A model generated the notes under the pieces. That model was not told the DNA's origin. It ran no database searches and worked only from the letters and a program-made list of their open reading frames with translations. From NCBI RefSeq assembly GCF_027923225.1, contig NZ_BSDI01000008.1, positions 1-64,000 of the forward strand: a DNA stretch of 64,000 nt, read 5' to 3'. Source of the stretch: Phytohabitans aurantiacus (lineage in GTDB: Bacteria; Actinomycetota; Actinomycetes; Mycobacteriales; Micromonosporaceae). The first letter of the stretch is position 1; every line of letters begins with the position of its first letter. Position numbers and translations under genes: made by a program. Below, in pieces: positions 1-6,904 of this stretch.

Positions 1-397
1 AACACAAGACCCCGAATGACCCTCGGCTGGGCCAACCCAGCTGACAAAATGGCCCAACTACTCGGTGTTGCAACCACCGGTTGAGCTCGCCAGGGGCGAC
101 GGTAGCGCTCCAAGATCTACGGCCAGCAGCACCGCCACGCCCGAGCGCCGCGCGGGCACCAGGCCGACACGACCCCACGGCCAGGCCGCATCGCCACAAA
201 CCGGACCTCACGACCCCCAGCCGAGCCTCGCCGCCGAACGTCCCACCTCGGCCGGATCTCGCCGCAGCCAGGCCTCACCGCCACGCCAACCCGCCGCCTC
301 CGCTAGGCACGCCCGCGCGCCGGCCATCTCGCCAGGCCCATCGGACATTGTCGACGAATGTCGGCATAGCGCGCAGCCATTCACCCCTCCTGGCCGC

Positions 398-478
398 GTC
401 GATCAAGGAGATCTGCATGGATCAAGGGCAAACACACGCGGAAAGAGATCGAATCACGCGCATTCGCCCTTGATCGAC
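398..478 (-). repeat. ~80-bp GATCAAGG palindromic element, copy 1
   Basis: This copy has three GATCAAGG-type boxes: one at 401, one at about 419, and an inverted CCTTGATC at about 468. A central AAGAGATCGAATC lies between the arms. It is in the opposite orientation to the copy at 9128 and is the most diverged of the seven in this window. Confidence 0.85.
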
Positions 479-488
479 GAACCAGGAA

Positions 489-640
489 GATCAAGCGGAC
501 CAAGCAAGCCACGCAGAGAGCGGACCAAGCAGGACCAAGCGGACAAAGCAGCCCACGGACCAAGCAGGGCCACGGACCAAGCAGGGCCACGGACCAAGCA
601 GGCCACGCGGACCAAGCGGGCCACACCGAGAGCGGGCCAC
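489..640. repeat. degenerate tandem repeat, unit about 17 bp
   Basis: The motif GGACCAAGCAGG(G)CCAC recurs about seven times with small variations; the clearest run of identical 17-bp units lies at about 555-605. It is immediately downstream of the dispersed element at 398-478 and just outside the mscS-like coding region. No function is evident. Confidence 0.75.
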
Positions 641-660
641 GCGTGCCGAGCGGAAGCGGA

Positions 661-2175
661 TCAGGCGGGCCGGGTGGGGCGGCCGGCCTCGCCGGCCGCT
701 GTCCCCGCCGCGACCCCGGCAAGGGTCGGCAAGGGCGGCTCGGGCCGCGGGGCAGCAGGGTCGGGACTGGCCGGTTCCGGACGAGCGGGCTCGTCCGGGC
801 CGACGAATGCCTCCGCGCGGGAGTCACCATCGTCGCTGCCACCGAAAACGCGAGCATCGTCGTCCGGCGCCGCACCATCACGGCCCGCCCGTTCCCGGGC
901 GGCGGCCCCATCCCGCGCGCCGCCGTCACGAACACCACCGCCCGGCCCAAAGCCGTCACGAGCAGCACCATCGCGCCCAACACCGCCACGGCCCGCGCCA
1001 TCACGCGAAGCGGAACCGCGCCCAACACCGCCGCGGCCAGCGCCATCACGCGAAGCGGAACCGCGGCCAGCGCCATCAAGCCCAAAACCGCCGCGCGCAG
1101 CGCCATCATGGGAAACGCCATCGCGGCCAACGGGTGAAGGCCAGAGGGCGCCATCGGCAGCAACGTCGGCACGCATGCGCGGCAACGCGTCCGCGTGGTG
1201 GTCGCGGATCCAGTTGACCAGGTGCTCACGCACCAAGCAGCGCAAATCCCACAGCGTCGGCGCGTCGACGGCACTCACCAGCGCGCGTACCTGGATCATC
1301 CCGCCGGTCGCCTCGGTGACCTGGAGTACGCACACCCGGCCGTCCCAGAGCTCGCTGCTCTCCACGAACCGGCGAAGCTCCTCGCGCATCTCCGTCACCG
1401 GCACCGACCAGTCCAGGTCGAACTCGGCCGTACCCAGTACCGCCGCACGAGTGCGGGTCCAGTTCTGGAAGGGCTTGGTGGTGAAGTACGACGTGGGCAG
1501 GATCAGCCGCCGATCGTCCCAGATCTGCACGACAACGTAACTGAGGGTCAGCTCCTCGATCCGGCCCCACTCGCCCTCGACGACGACCACGTCGTCGAGC
1601 CGCACCGCGTCGCTGAACGTGAGCTGGAGCCCCGCGAACACGTTGCCCAGTACGCTCTGTGCGGCCAGCGCCGCCACCACGCCGATGACGCCGGCGGACG
1701 CCAGCAGGCTCGCGCCGATGGCCCGTACGTGCGGGAAGGTCATCAGCATCACGCCGGCGGTGACCACCACGATCCCGGCGACGGTGACCCGGCGCAGCAT
1801 CACCACCTGGGTGTGGAGCTTCCGGGCGCGGCGGTTGTCGGGTACGTCGGTGCGGAACCGGGCCAGCGCCACGTCTTCGCTCACCAGCAGCAGTGCCGCG
1901 ACAAGCCACGCGAACCCGGCGATCGCGGCGAGCACCAGCAGGTGCAGCACGACCGCCCGGCCGGGAAACTCACCGGCTGAGCTGCGTACCGCCGCCTGGC
2001 AGGCCACGAGCACGACGGCGACCTGGAAGGGCCGGTGCGCGTGCTCGGTGAGTTCGCGCAGGAGCACGGACCGGCTGCCCAGCCGGCGGATCACCCGGTG
2101 TACGACCTCGACCACTGCCAGTGCGATCGCCACGGCGGCGACGGTCATGGTGACCGTCCACAGGGCGGCCTCCAC
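661..2175 (-). CDS. MscS-family mechanosensitive channel with long repetitive C-terminal tail
   Basis: Membrane channel of the MscS family, expected to open under membrane tension and release solutes during osmotic downshock. The N-terminal third holds about four hydrophobic segments (near residues 5-27, 50-65, 75-97, 125-145). A glycine/alanine-rich pore helix (SAGVIGVVAALAAQSVLG) follows near residues 155-180, then the beta domain (DDVVVVEGEWGRIEEL). From about residue 355 to the end the sequence is a hydrophilic, low-complexity tail built from RDGA, GRGGVGR and GRGSASRDGA units; this part is not typical of MscS proteins and is probably disordered and cytoplasmic. The GTG start at 2175 has a good GAAGGAGG site 7 nt upstream. 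The core assignment is firm; the tail's role is unknown. Confidence 0.85.
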   Translation of the reverse strand: MEAALWTVTMTVAAVAIALAVVEVVHRVIRRLGSRSVLLRELTEHAHRPFQVAVVLVACQAAVRSSAGEFPGRAVVLHLLVLAAIAGFAWLVAALLLVSEDVALARFRTDVPDNRRARKLHTQVVMLRRVTVAGIVVVTAGVMLMTFPHVRAIGASLLASAGVIGVVAALAAQSVLGNVFAGLQLTFSDAVRLDDVVVVEGEWGRIEELTLSYVVVQIWDDRRLILPTSYFTTKPFQNWTRTRAAVLGTAEFDLDWSVPVTEMREELRRFVESSELWDGRVCVLQVTEATGGMIQVRALVSAVDAPTLWDLRCLVREHLVNWIRDHHADALPRMRADVAADGALWPSPVGRDGVSHDGAARGGFGLDGAGRGSASRDGAGRGGVGRGSASRDGAGRGGVGRDGAARDGFGPGGGVRDGGARDGAAARERAGRDGAAPDDDARVFGGSDDGDSRAEAFVGPDEPARPEPASPDPAAPRPEPPLPTLAGVAAGTAAGEAGRPTRPA

Positions 2176-2311
2176 TGGAGTACCTCCTTCTCATCGGCGT
2201 CGGGCGGAACGCCCGCCGAGGCGGCGTCGCACGGAGACGCCCGCCGAGGCGGCGCCCGCCGAAAGGGGCAAGCCGCCAACGATGCCCGAGTTGGAGGGGT
2301 TGTAACCAGCG

Positions 2312-2635
2312 TCAGCGCGAGATCTTGATTACTACTTCGGTGTCGGTGACGCTCTGCACAGCGACGTTGAGGCCACCCACGTCGGTGCCCTGCTCGCCGA
2401 CGGTGAGGGAGAGGCTCTCGCCGGCGACCTCGACGGTCACCTTGTCGCCGTCTACACCGACCAGCTTCGCGTCGACGCCGAGGACGCTGGTCTTTGCGTC
2501 GACGCCGCGATCGAAGGTGACGGTGCACTGGTCGAGGCCGCAGTTGGTGTCGGAGCCCTCCGAGCCGCAGCCAGCGAGAAGGACCAGGCCGAGGGCCAGA
2601 CCGGAAGCGAGCCGGGCGGCGGTCAGTCGGTTCAT
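2312..2635 (-). CDS. small secreted lipoprotein, unknown function
   Basis: A 107-residue protein with a charged N-terminus (MNRLTAARLASG), a hydrophobic core and the lipobox LLAGC, so it should be lipid-anchored outside the membrane. The mature part is about 85 residues, with a CGLDQC pair near its start and a Val/Asp-rich beta-like pattern. The open frame runs 28 codons further upstream, but the ATG at 2635 gives a canonical lipoprotein signal and avoids most of the overlap with the divergent gene at 2697. I do not recognise the family. Confidence 0.7.
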   Translation of the reverse strand: MNRLTAARLASGLALGLVLLAGCGSEGSDTNCGLDQCTVTFDRGVDAKTSVLGVDAKLVGVDGDKVTVEVAGESLSLTVGEQGTDVGGLNVAVQSVTDTEVVIKISR

Positions 2636-2696
2636 CACATGATCCAGGGTACGTGGCGGGATCCACGGGGTTGCCGTTGCCGCTACCCTGGCCCTC

Positions 2697-2981
2697 GTGA
2701 ACGTGCTCGTGGCCGACAATCCCGCCCGGCGCCGCTTCGAGATTCTGGTCGATGGCGGGCTGGCCGGTTTCGCGGCTTACCGCGTCCGCGACGGCCTCAT
2801 CGTCTTCACCCACACCGAGATCGACGACGCGTTTCAGGGCAAGGGCGTCGGCGCCCAGCTCGCGGCGGGCGCGCTCGACCAGGTGCGCGAGCGGGGCGAG
2901 AAGGTCGTGCCGCAGTGCCCCTTCATCGCCGCGTTCGTCAAGCGGCACACCGAGTACGCGGATCTCGTCGTCGAGGAATGA
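2697..2981 (+). CDS. GNAT-like N-acetyltransferase (YidJ/Gtn-like, COG2388 type)
   Basis: A 94-residue single-domain protein. Its pattern FEILVDGGLAGFAAYRV, then FTHTEIDDAFQGKGVGAQLA, then VPQCPFIAAFVKRH matches the small acetyltransferases of the COG2388 family. The QGKGVGAQLA stretch is the acetyl-CoA pyrophosphate loop, and the CPFIAAFVKRH end is diagnostic. The substrate is unknown for this family. It starts at GTG 2697 and ends 12 bp before the GPP34 gene on the same strand, so the two may be co-transcribed. Confidence 0.85.
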   Translation: MNVLVADNPARRRFEILVDGGLAGFAAYRVRDGLIVFTHTEIDDAFQGKGVGAQLAAGALDQVRERGEKVVPQCPFIAAFVKRHTEYADLVVEE

Positions 2982-2993
2982 CCGAGTCGGCGC

Positions 2994-3593
2994 ATGAACC
3001 ACCCGCTCGCTGACGAGCTGTTCCTCGTCGGCCATGACGAATACACCGGCAAACCGACCGGCAACGCCGAGGTGCTGGCCAGCGCGCTCGCTGGCGCGGT
3101 AGTCGGGGAGTTGCTGCTCGACGGCCGGCTGACCATCGTCGAGGGTCGCGTCGCGGTACAGGCGGCTCGCGCGTACGGCGAGAAAGTGACCGATGCCGTC
3201 CTGGGTGAGGTGTGCCGGCAGGGCGATCCGCAGCCGGTCCGGCACTGGGTGGATTACCTGCGCGGCGACGTGCGTGACGTGGTGGCCCGGCGGCTCGTGG
3301 CGACCGGGTTGGTGCGGCGCGAGCAGCCGCGCGGCCTTGCGCGGCGCGGGCACGCCCGCTATCCGGCATACGACCCGCAGCGCTACGCCGAGCCGCGCCG
3401 CCGCCTCGCGCAGGCGCTGGCTGGGCAGGGTCCGATGGACGCGCAGCTCGCGACCCTGGCCGCGCTGGCCGGGATCGCGGTCCTGGTCCCGGATCCGGCG
3501 CGGATCCGCGAAAACCTGCCGTGGGTCCTGCGCGACCTGGTGTCCGGGGTCGACGAAGCGGTCCACGCCCTGGCCCTGGCCACGGCAAGCTAA
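2994..3593 (+). CDS. GPP34 (GOLPH3/Vps74-like) family protein
   Basis: A 199-residue protein matching the bacterial GPP34 family, related to the eukaryotic Golgi phosphoprotein GOLPH3, which binds PI4P and glycosyltransferases. The N-terminal LADELFLVGHDEYTGKP and LLASALAGAV-type stretch (residues 4-40), the LLLDGRLT turn and the mostly helical rest fit it. Bacterial members are common in actinomycetes but their role is not established; binding to membrane phospholipids is an inference from the family. The ATG at 2994 follows the acetyltransferase closely. Confidence 0.85.
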   Translation: MNHPLADELFLVGHDEYTGKPTGNAEVLASALAGAVVGELLLDGRLTIVEGRVAVQAARAYGEKVTDAVLGEVCRQGDPQPVRHWVDYLRGDVRDVVARRLVATGLVRREQPRGLARRGHARYPAYDPQRYAEPRRRLAQALAGQGPMDAQLATLAALAGIAVLVPDPARIRENLPWVLRDLVSGVDEAVHALALATAS

Positions 3594-3610
3594 AGCAAAA
3601 GAAAAAGCTG

Positions 3611-3675
3611 CGGGCTACCGCGATGTCCGCCGCGGTGCGGACCGCCGCTCCCGCGGCCTCACCCTGCGCGGCACA
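3611..3675 (+). repeat. YRDVRR-type ~63-bp repeat, copy 1
   Basis: The sequence beginning GGCTACCGCGATGTCCGCCG and running through a CTCCCGCGGCCTCACCCTGCG end matches copies at 49500-49565 (same strand) and 49974-50037 (opposite strand). In one frame all three read YRDVRR or CRDVRR, then RxSRSLxLR. Here it lies between the convergent GPP34 gene and the gene at 3697-4470. Confidence 0.8.
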
Positions 3676-3696
3676 CACCCCGACCGGCGGAACTGG

Positions 3697-4470
3697 TCAA
3701 ACCGCGTGCTCCGGCGCCGGCAGGTCTTCGAAGGGAAACCGCCGCGCGAAGTCCGGCCAGGTCACGGTGATGCGAATGCGGTCGGCAGCGGCCTCGGGCG
3801 CCGGCTCGGTGGCCAGATCGGCGATCTCACCAAGCTGCGCCAACGCCCGCCGCACCTCGCTCACCGGCATGCGCAACCCCGTGGCAAGCGCCCCCAGATA
3901 CGTGGTGAGCTGCCGGCGCCGCCACCGCCGCCGGCCGCGGCTGGCCATCTCGCGCACCGTGATCGCGACGAGCACAGTGCGGTCGTCTTGCTGTGCCTGC
4001 TCCTCGTGCACCAACTCCTGCCCGACGAGCGGCAGTACGTCGATCGGGTTCTGGTCAAGTCGCGGCCGCACCACCTCACCGTCCAATGTAAACAGTCCGA
4101 AGCCGCAGAGGCAGGTCAGCAGCTCATCGAGGGTGTGTGGCACGGGCAGCCCGCGACGGTGGCACATCTCGGTGAACAGCTCGATGCGGGCCGCCCGCAC
4201 CTGCACCACCCGGTCGTAGTGCTCGCGCGCGCGGCGCTCGGCGTGACCGGCGTCACGCCGCGGATGCCGCCGGCGAGCACGGGCGATCCAGTCGTCGACC
4301 GATCCGGGGTCGCACCACACCGGCGTGTCCCAGGGCAGGATCGACCACGCCGATCGCGGGAACTGCTCCTGGTCAGGGACCACTGTCAGGTAGGCGAACG
4401 AACAGGGAAGCCAGCGAATCCAGGACGGCACCATCACTGCCCGCTGCCAATCGACGGCCACGACAGGCAC
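3697..4470 (-). CDS. hypothetical protein, 257 aa
   Basis: An intracellular protein with no signal peptide or membrane segment and codon use like its neighbours. It is Arg- and Trp-rich, with a basic patch at about residues 178-190 (RGRRRWRRRQ). A possible helix-turn-helix-like stretch follows (LATGLRMPVSEVRRALAQLGEIADL, about residues 198-222; cited for position only). The middle part contains LPLVGQELVHEEQ. I do not recognise a family. The end is convergent with the GPP34 gene, with a dispersed repeat between them. Confidence 0.65.
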   Translation of the reverse strand: MPVVAVDWQRAVMVPSWIRWLPCSFAYLTVVPDQEQFPRSAWSILPWDTPVWCDPGSVDDWIARARRRHPRRDAGHAERRAREHYDRVVQVRAARIELFTEMCHRRGLPVPHTLDELLTCLCGFGLFTLDGEVVRPRLDQNPIDVLPLVGQELVHEEQAQQDDRTVLVAITVREMASRGRRRWRRRQLTTYLGALATGLRMPVSEVRRALAQLGEIADLATEPAPEAAADRIRITVTWPDFARRFPFEDLPAPEHAV

Positions 4471-4521
4471 GATACTGCCACAGCGCGTATCCGTGGGGGC
4501 ACGCTCCGCTGTGGACAGTAG

Positions 4522-6003
4522 TCACAGCCCCGCGAGCACCTCGGCCGCCGCCTCGCCGCACGCCCGGGTCGCCCCGTACGTGGCCAGGTGCACCGCACCG
4601 GTGACGCGTTCCGGTACCCCCATCTCGACGACCACGGCGTCCGGCCGTTCGGCGAGCAGCATCGCCACGGCATGCGCCATCCACCGGTACCGGTGGATGT
4701 CACGGACGACGACCACCAGCGGACGCCCGCGGGCCGGGCGGAGCGCCGCTTCGGGGTCGGCGGCGCTGAGCCGCACCGCGGTCGTGCCCGGCATGCGCGC
4801 GCGCAGCGGCGTCGCGATGCCCCACGGCGTCTGCGTCCCGGCGGCCATGTTGGCCGGCGGCGCGAACTCCACGACGTGCGGCGCGGCGGTCAGCGGCGGC
4901 GGTGTTGCCCCGCCGGCGACGGTGAGGCGGATCGCGCGCCGGGCGGCGAGCAGGCCGACCGGGGTCCCGTCCGGTCGGTCCGGCGCGGCTGAGCCGGCCT
5001 GAACTGTCCACTCAGCCAGTTGCTGCACCCGTTTCGCAGCCTCGGCGAGGCGCTCCTCGGGCAGCTCGCCGGTGGTGACCGCCTCGACCACGGCGTCGCG
5101 CAGCCGCAGGGCGTCGGCCTCGTCGAAGTGGTCGCCGCCCACGCACACCGCGTCGGAGCCGGCGGCGAGCGCCCGCACGGCGGCGCCTTCGAAGCCGTAT
5201 CGCCGCGCGATGGCCGCCATCTCGATGCCGTCGGTGACCACCACCCCCGCGAACCCGAGCTCGTCGCGGAGCAGGTCGATCAGCACCCGGCGGCTCAGGG
5301 TCGCCGGCCACTCCGGATCGATCGCCGGCACGACCAGATGTCCGGTCATGATGGCCTGCGTGCCGGCGGCGATGGCCGCCCGAAAGGGCGGCAGCTCCAC
5401 CGCGTCCAGCTCCGCACGAGAGGCATTGATCTTTGGTACGTCGACATGCGAGTCGACGCTGGTGTTGCCGTGACCCGGAAAGTGCTTGGCGCAGGCCGCG
5501 ACGCCCGCGGACTGGAGTCCCGTGATCCAGGCGACCGTGTGCCGCGCGACCAGGGCCGGATCAGACCCGAACGAGCGCACGCCGATCACCGGGTTGCGGG
5601 CGTCGGTGTTGACGTCGGCGTCCGGCGCGTAGTTGAGCGTCACGCCCGCCGCCGCGAGATCGTGGCCCAGGTCGCGGGCGACCGCCTCGGTGAGCGCCAC
5701 GTCGTCGACCGCACCGAGCGCCAGGTTGCCCGGTCGCGAGCTGCCCCGCCGGGTCTCCAAACGGGTGACATCGCCGGCCTCCTCGTCGATGGCCACGATG
5801 ACGTCGGGCCGTTCGGCGCGCAGGGCGGCGGTGAGGGCGGCCAGCTGCTCCGGGTGCTCGATGTTGCGCCCGAAGAGCGCGACGCCCCCGAGTCCCTCGC
5901 CCAGAAGGCGCGGCACCCACGGCGCCGGCGTCGTGCCCGCGAAGCCGGGCTGCAGCACCATGCCCGCGAGCCGGACCAGGTCACGGCTCCTCTGTCCTGT
6001 CAT
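4522..6003 (-). CDS. glycoside hydrolase family 3, beta-N-acetylglucosaminidase (NagZ-like)
   Basis: A GH3 hydrolase of the NagZ type, which removes N-acetylglucosamine from muropeptides or short chitin-like glycans in cell-wall recycling. The catalytic barrel covers about residues 10-335. It has the signature KHFPGHGNTSVDSH near residue 187, which supplies the NagZ His/Asp dyad, and the nucleophile-containing VVTDGIEM near residue 258. The remaining ~150 residues form a C-terminal domain seen in actinobacterial members. No signal peptide is visible, so a cytoplasmic place is likely. The ATG at 6003 is about 50 bp from the divergent small gene at 6055. Confidence 0.88.
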   Translation of the reverse strand: MTGQRSRDLVRLAGMVLQPGFAGTTPAPWVPRLLGEGLGGVALFGRNIEHPEQLAALTAALRAERPDVIVAIDEEAGDVTRLETRRGSSRPGNLALGAVDDVALTEAVARDLGHDLAAAGVTLNYAPDADVNTDARNPVIGVRSFGSDPALVARHTVAWITGLQSAGVAACAKHFPGHGNTSVDSHVDVPKINASRAELDAVELPPFRAAIAAGTQAIMTGHLVVPAIDPEWPATLSRRVLIDLLRDELGFAGVVVTDGIEMAAIARRYGFEGAAVRALAAGSDAVCVGGDHFDEADALRLRDAVVEAVTTGELPEERLAEAAKRVQQLAEWTVQAGSAAPDRPDGTPVGLLAARRAIRLTVAGGATPPPLTAAPHVVEFAPPANMAAGTQTPWGIATPLRARMPGTTAVRLSAADPEAALRPARGRPLVVVVRDIHRYRWMAHAVAMLLAERPDAVVVEMGVPERVTGAVHLATYGATRACGEAAAEVLAGL

Positions 6004-6054
6004 GCTGCCATAGTAAACAAACTTTTCTATTTTCGTGTGGGACAGTTTTCAAGC

Positions 6055-6162
6055 ATGGAAACCAGTTGGTACGACATCCCGGCGGTCCGGGTGGTCGGTG
6101 CGATTCTTGGCACGCTGCTGCTGGTGGCTGCGATACGGTCGATGTTCGGAAAAGGCCGTTAA
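6055..6162 (+). CDS. 35-residue single-pass membrane protein
   Basis: A small ORF, METSWYDIPAVRVVGA..., with one hydrophobic helix (VVGAILGTLLLVAAI) and a short basic tail ending SMFGKGR. It begins at ATG 6055 and stops at TAA 6162, in the gap between the divergent GH3 gene and the MarR gene. Good codon use and a plausible membrane topology support it, but there is no recognisable family and no strong ribosome site. Confidence 0.5.
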   Translation: METSWYDIPAVRVVGAILGTLLLVAAIRSMFGKGR

Positions 6163-6170
6163 GCCGATTT

Positions 6171-6217
6171 GTGACTCGTCACGCGCGGTACGCCTCGGGT
6201 AACGTGACCGCCGTCAC
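6171..6217. promoter_or_regulatory. two GTGAC-n-GTCAC inverted repeats, candidate MarR operators
   Basis: GTGAC-TC-GTCAC lies at 6171-6182 and GTGAC-CGCC-GTCAC at 6204-6217, both just upstream of the MarR gene. Paired short palindromes in front of a marR-type gene are the usual layout for autoregulation. Binding is inferred, and the two spacers differ in length (2 and 4 nt). Confidence 0.5.
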
Positions 6218-6249
6218 AACCAAGCGCTTCGATCGTGGGGCAGATACGC

Positions 6250-6864
6250 GTGGACCTGGAAACCTCTTCCCGCCAGCTCGCCACCGGCCTGGCACGCGTC
6301 GCAGTGGCGGTGCACGCCGCTGAAGGCCCCGGCGGCGAGCTGGAGCGGACGATCGCTCAGCAACAAGTGCTGCTGCTGTTGAGCCGGCGCAGTGAGGTCT
6401 ACCCGCTGACCGACCTCGCCGGTGACCTCGGCATGACCACGCAGGCCACCATGACGGCGGTGTCGACGCTGGTCCGCGAGGGGCTGGTGTCGATGGGCCC
6501 GTCCCCGTCATACGCGCCGGCCGCCGTGCGCGTGACGCTCACCGAGGCCGGCCGCCAGCACGCCCCCGAGGTGCGCGGATGGGCCGCCGACCTCCTCGCC
6601 GAGCTGCACAACCTCGACCACGAGGGCCAGCATCGGCTGCTCGCCGTCGTCGCCGGCCAGATCCGCCGCATGCAGCGCGAGGGCCAGATTCCGGTCACCA
6701 AGATGTGCGTGTCGTGCCGGTTCTTCGACGGGTACGCCCATCCGGGCAGCGCCCAGCCGCATCACTGCTGGCTGGTCGACACCCCGTTCGGGCACCAGGA
6801 GCTGCGGCTGCGCTGCCCCGAGGCCCAGCCCGGCGAGGGCCCGGTCAAGCCGACGCGAATCTAG
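6250..6864 (+). CDS. MarR-family transcription regulator with C-terminal Cys/His cluster
   Basis: A winged helix-turn-helix regulator of about 204 residues. The wHTH lies at about residues 30-105 (LTDLAGDLGMTTQATMTAVS is the recognition region). After the dimerisation helices comes CVSCRFFDGY, then PHHCWLVD, then RCPEA, so four Cys and two His that could bind zinc or an iron-sulphur centre; this tail is typical of an actinobacterial MarR subgroup. GTG 6250 is preferred over GTG 6235 because a GGGG stretch sits 9 nt before it. Two GTGAC palindromes upstream may be its operators. Its targets are unknown; the small membrane gene just upstream is a candidate. Confidence 0.8.
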   Translation: MDLETSSRQLATGLARVAVAVHAAEGPGGELERTIAQQQVLLLLSRRSEVYPLTDLAGDLGMTTQATMTAVSTLVREGLVSMGPSPSYAPAAVRVTLTEAGRQHAPEVRGWAADLLAELHNLDHEGQHRLLAVVAGQIRRMQREGQIPVTKMCVSCRFFDGYAHPGSAQPHHCWLVDTPFGHQELRLRCPEAQPGEGPVKPTRI

Positions 6865-6904
6865 CTGTTTCTGCCTTGGTCCACTGGGGCAAGATGGCGG
6901 GGCC

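Larger units (their letters stand above)
1..660. other. gene-poor repeat-rich region
   Basis: I see no convincing gene here. Long open frames exist on both strands, but they are Pro/Arg/Ala-rich, overlap repeats and read like non-coding GC-rich DNA. The stretch holds half of a hairpin motif at about 93-120 (the other full copy is at 55813-55864), a copy of the ~80-bp GATCAAGG element at 398-478, and a degenerate tandem array at about 489-640. It lies downstream of the mscS-like gene, which reads toward it. Confidence 0.6.

Noticed and set aside
65..1540. long plus-strand frame opposite the MscS gene
   Set aside because: The translation is Pro/Arg/Ser-rich with no domain, while the minus strand carries a clear membrane channel. 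It is a high-GC shadow.
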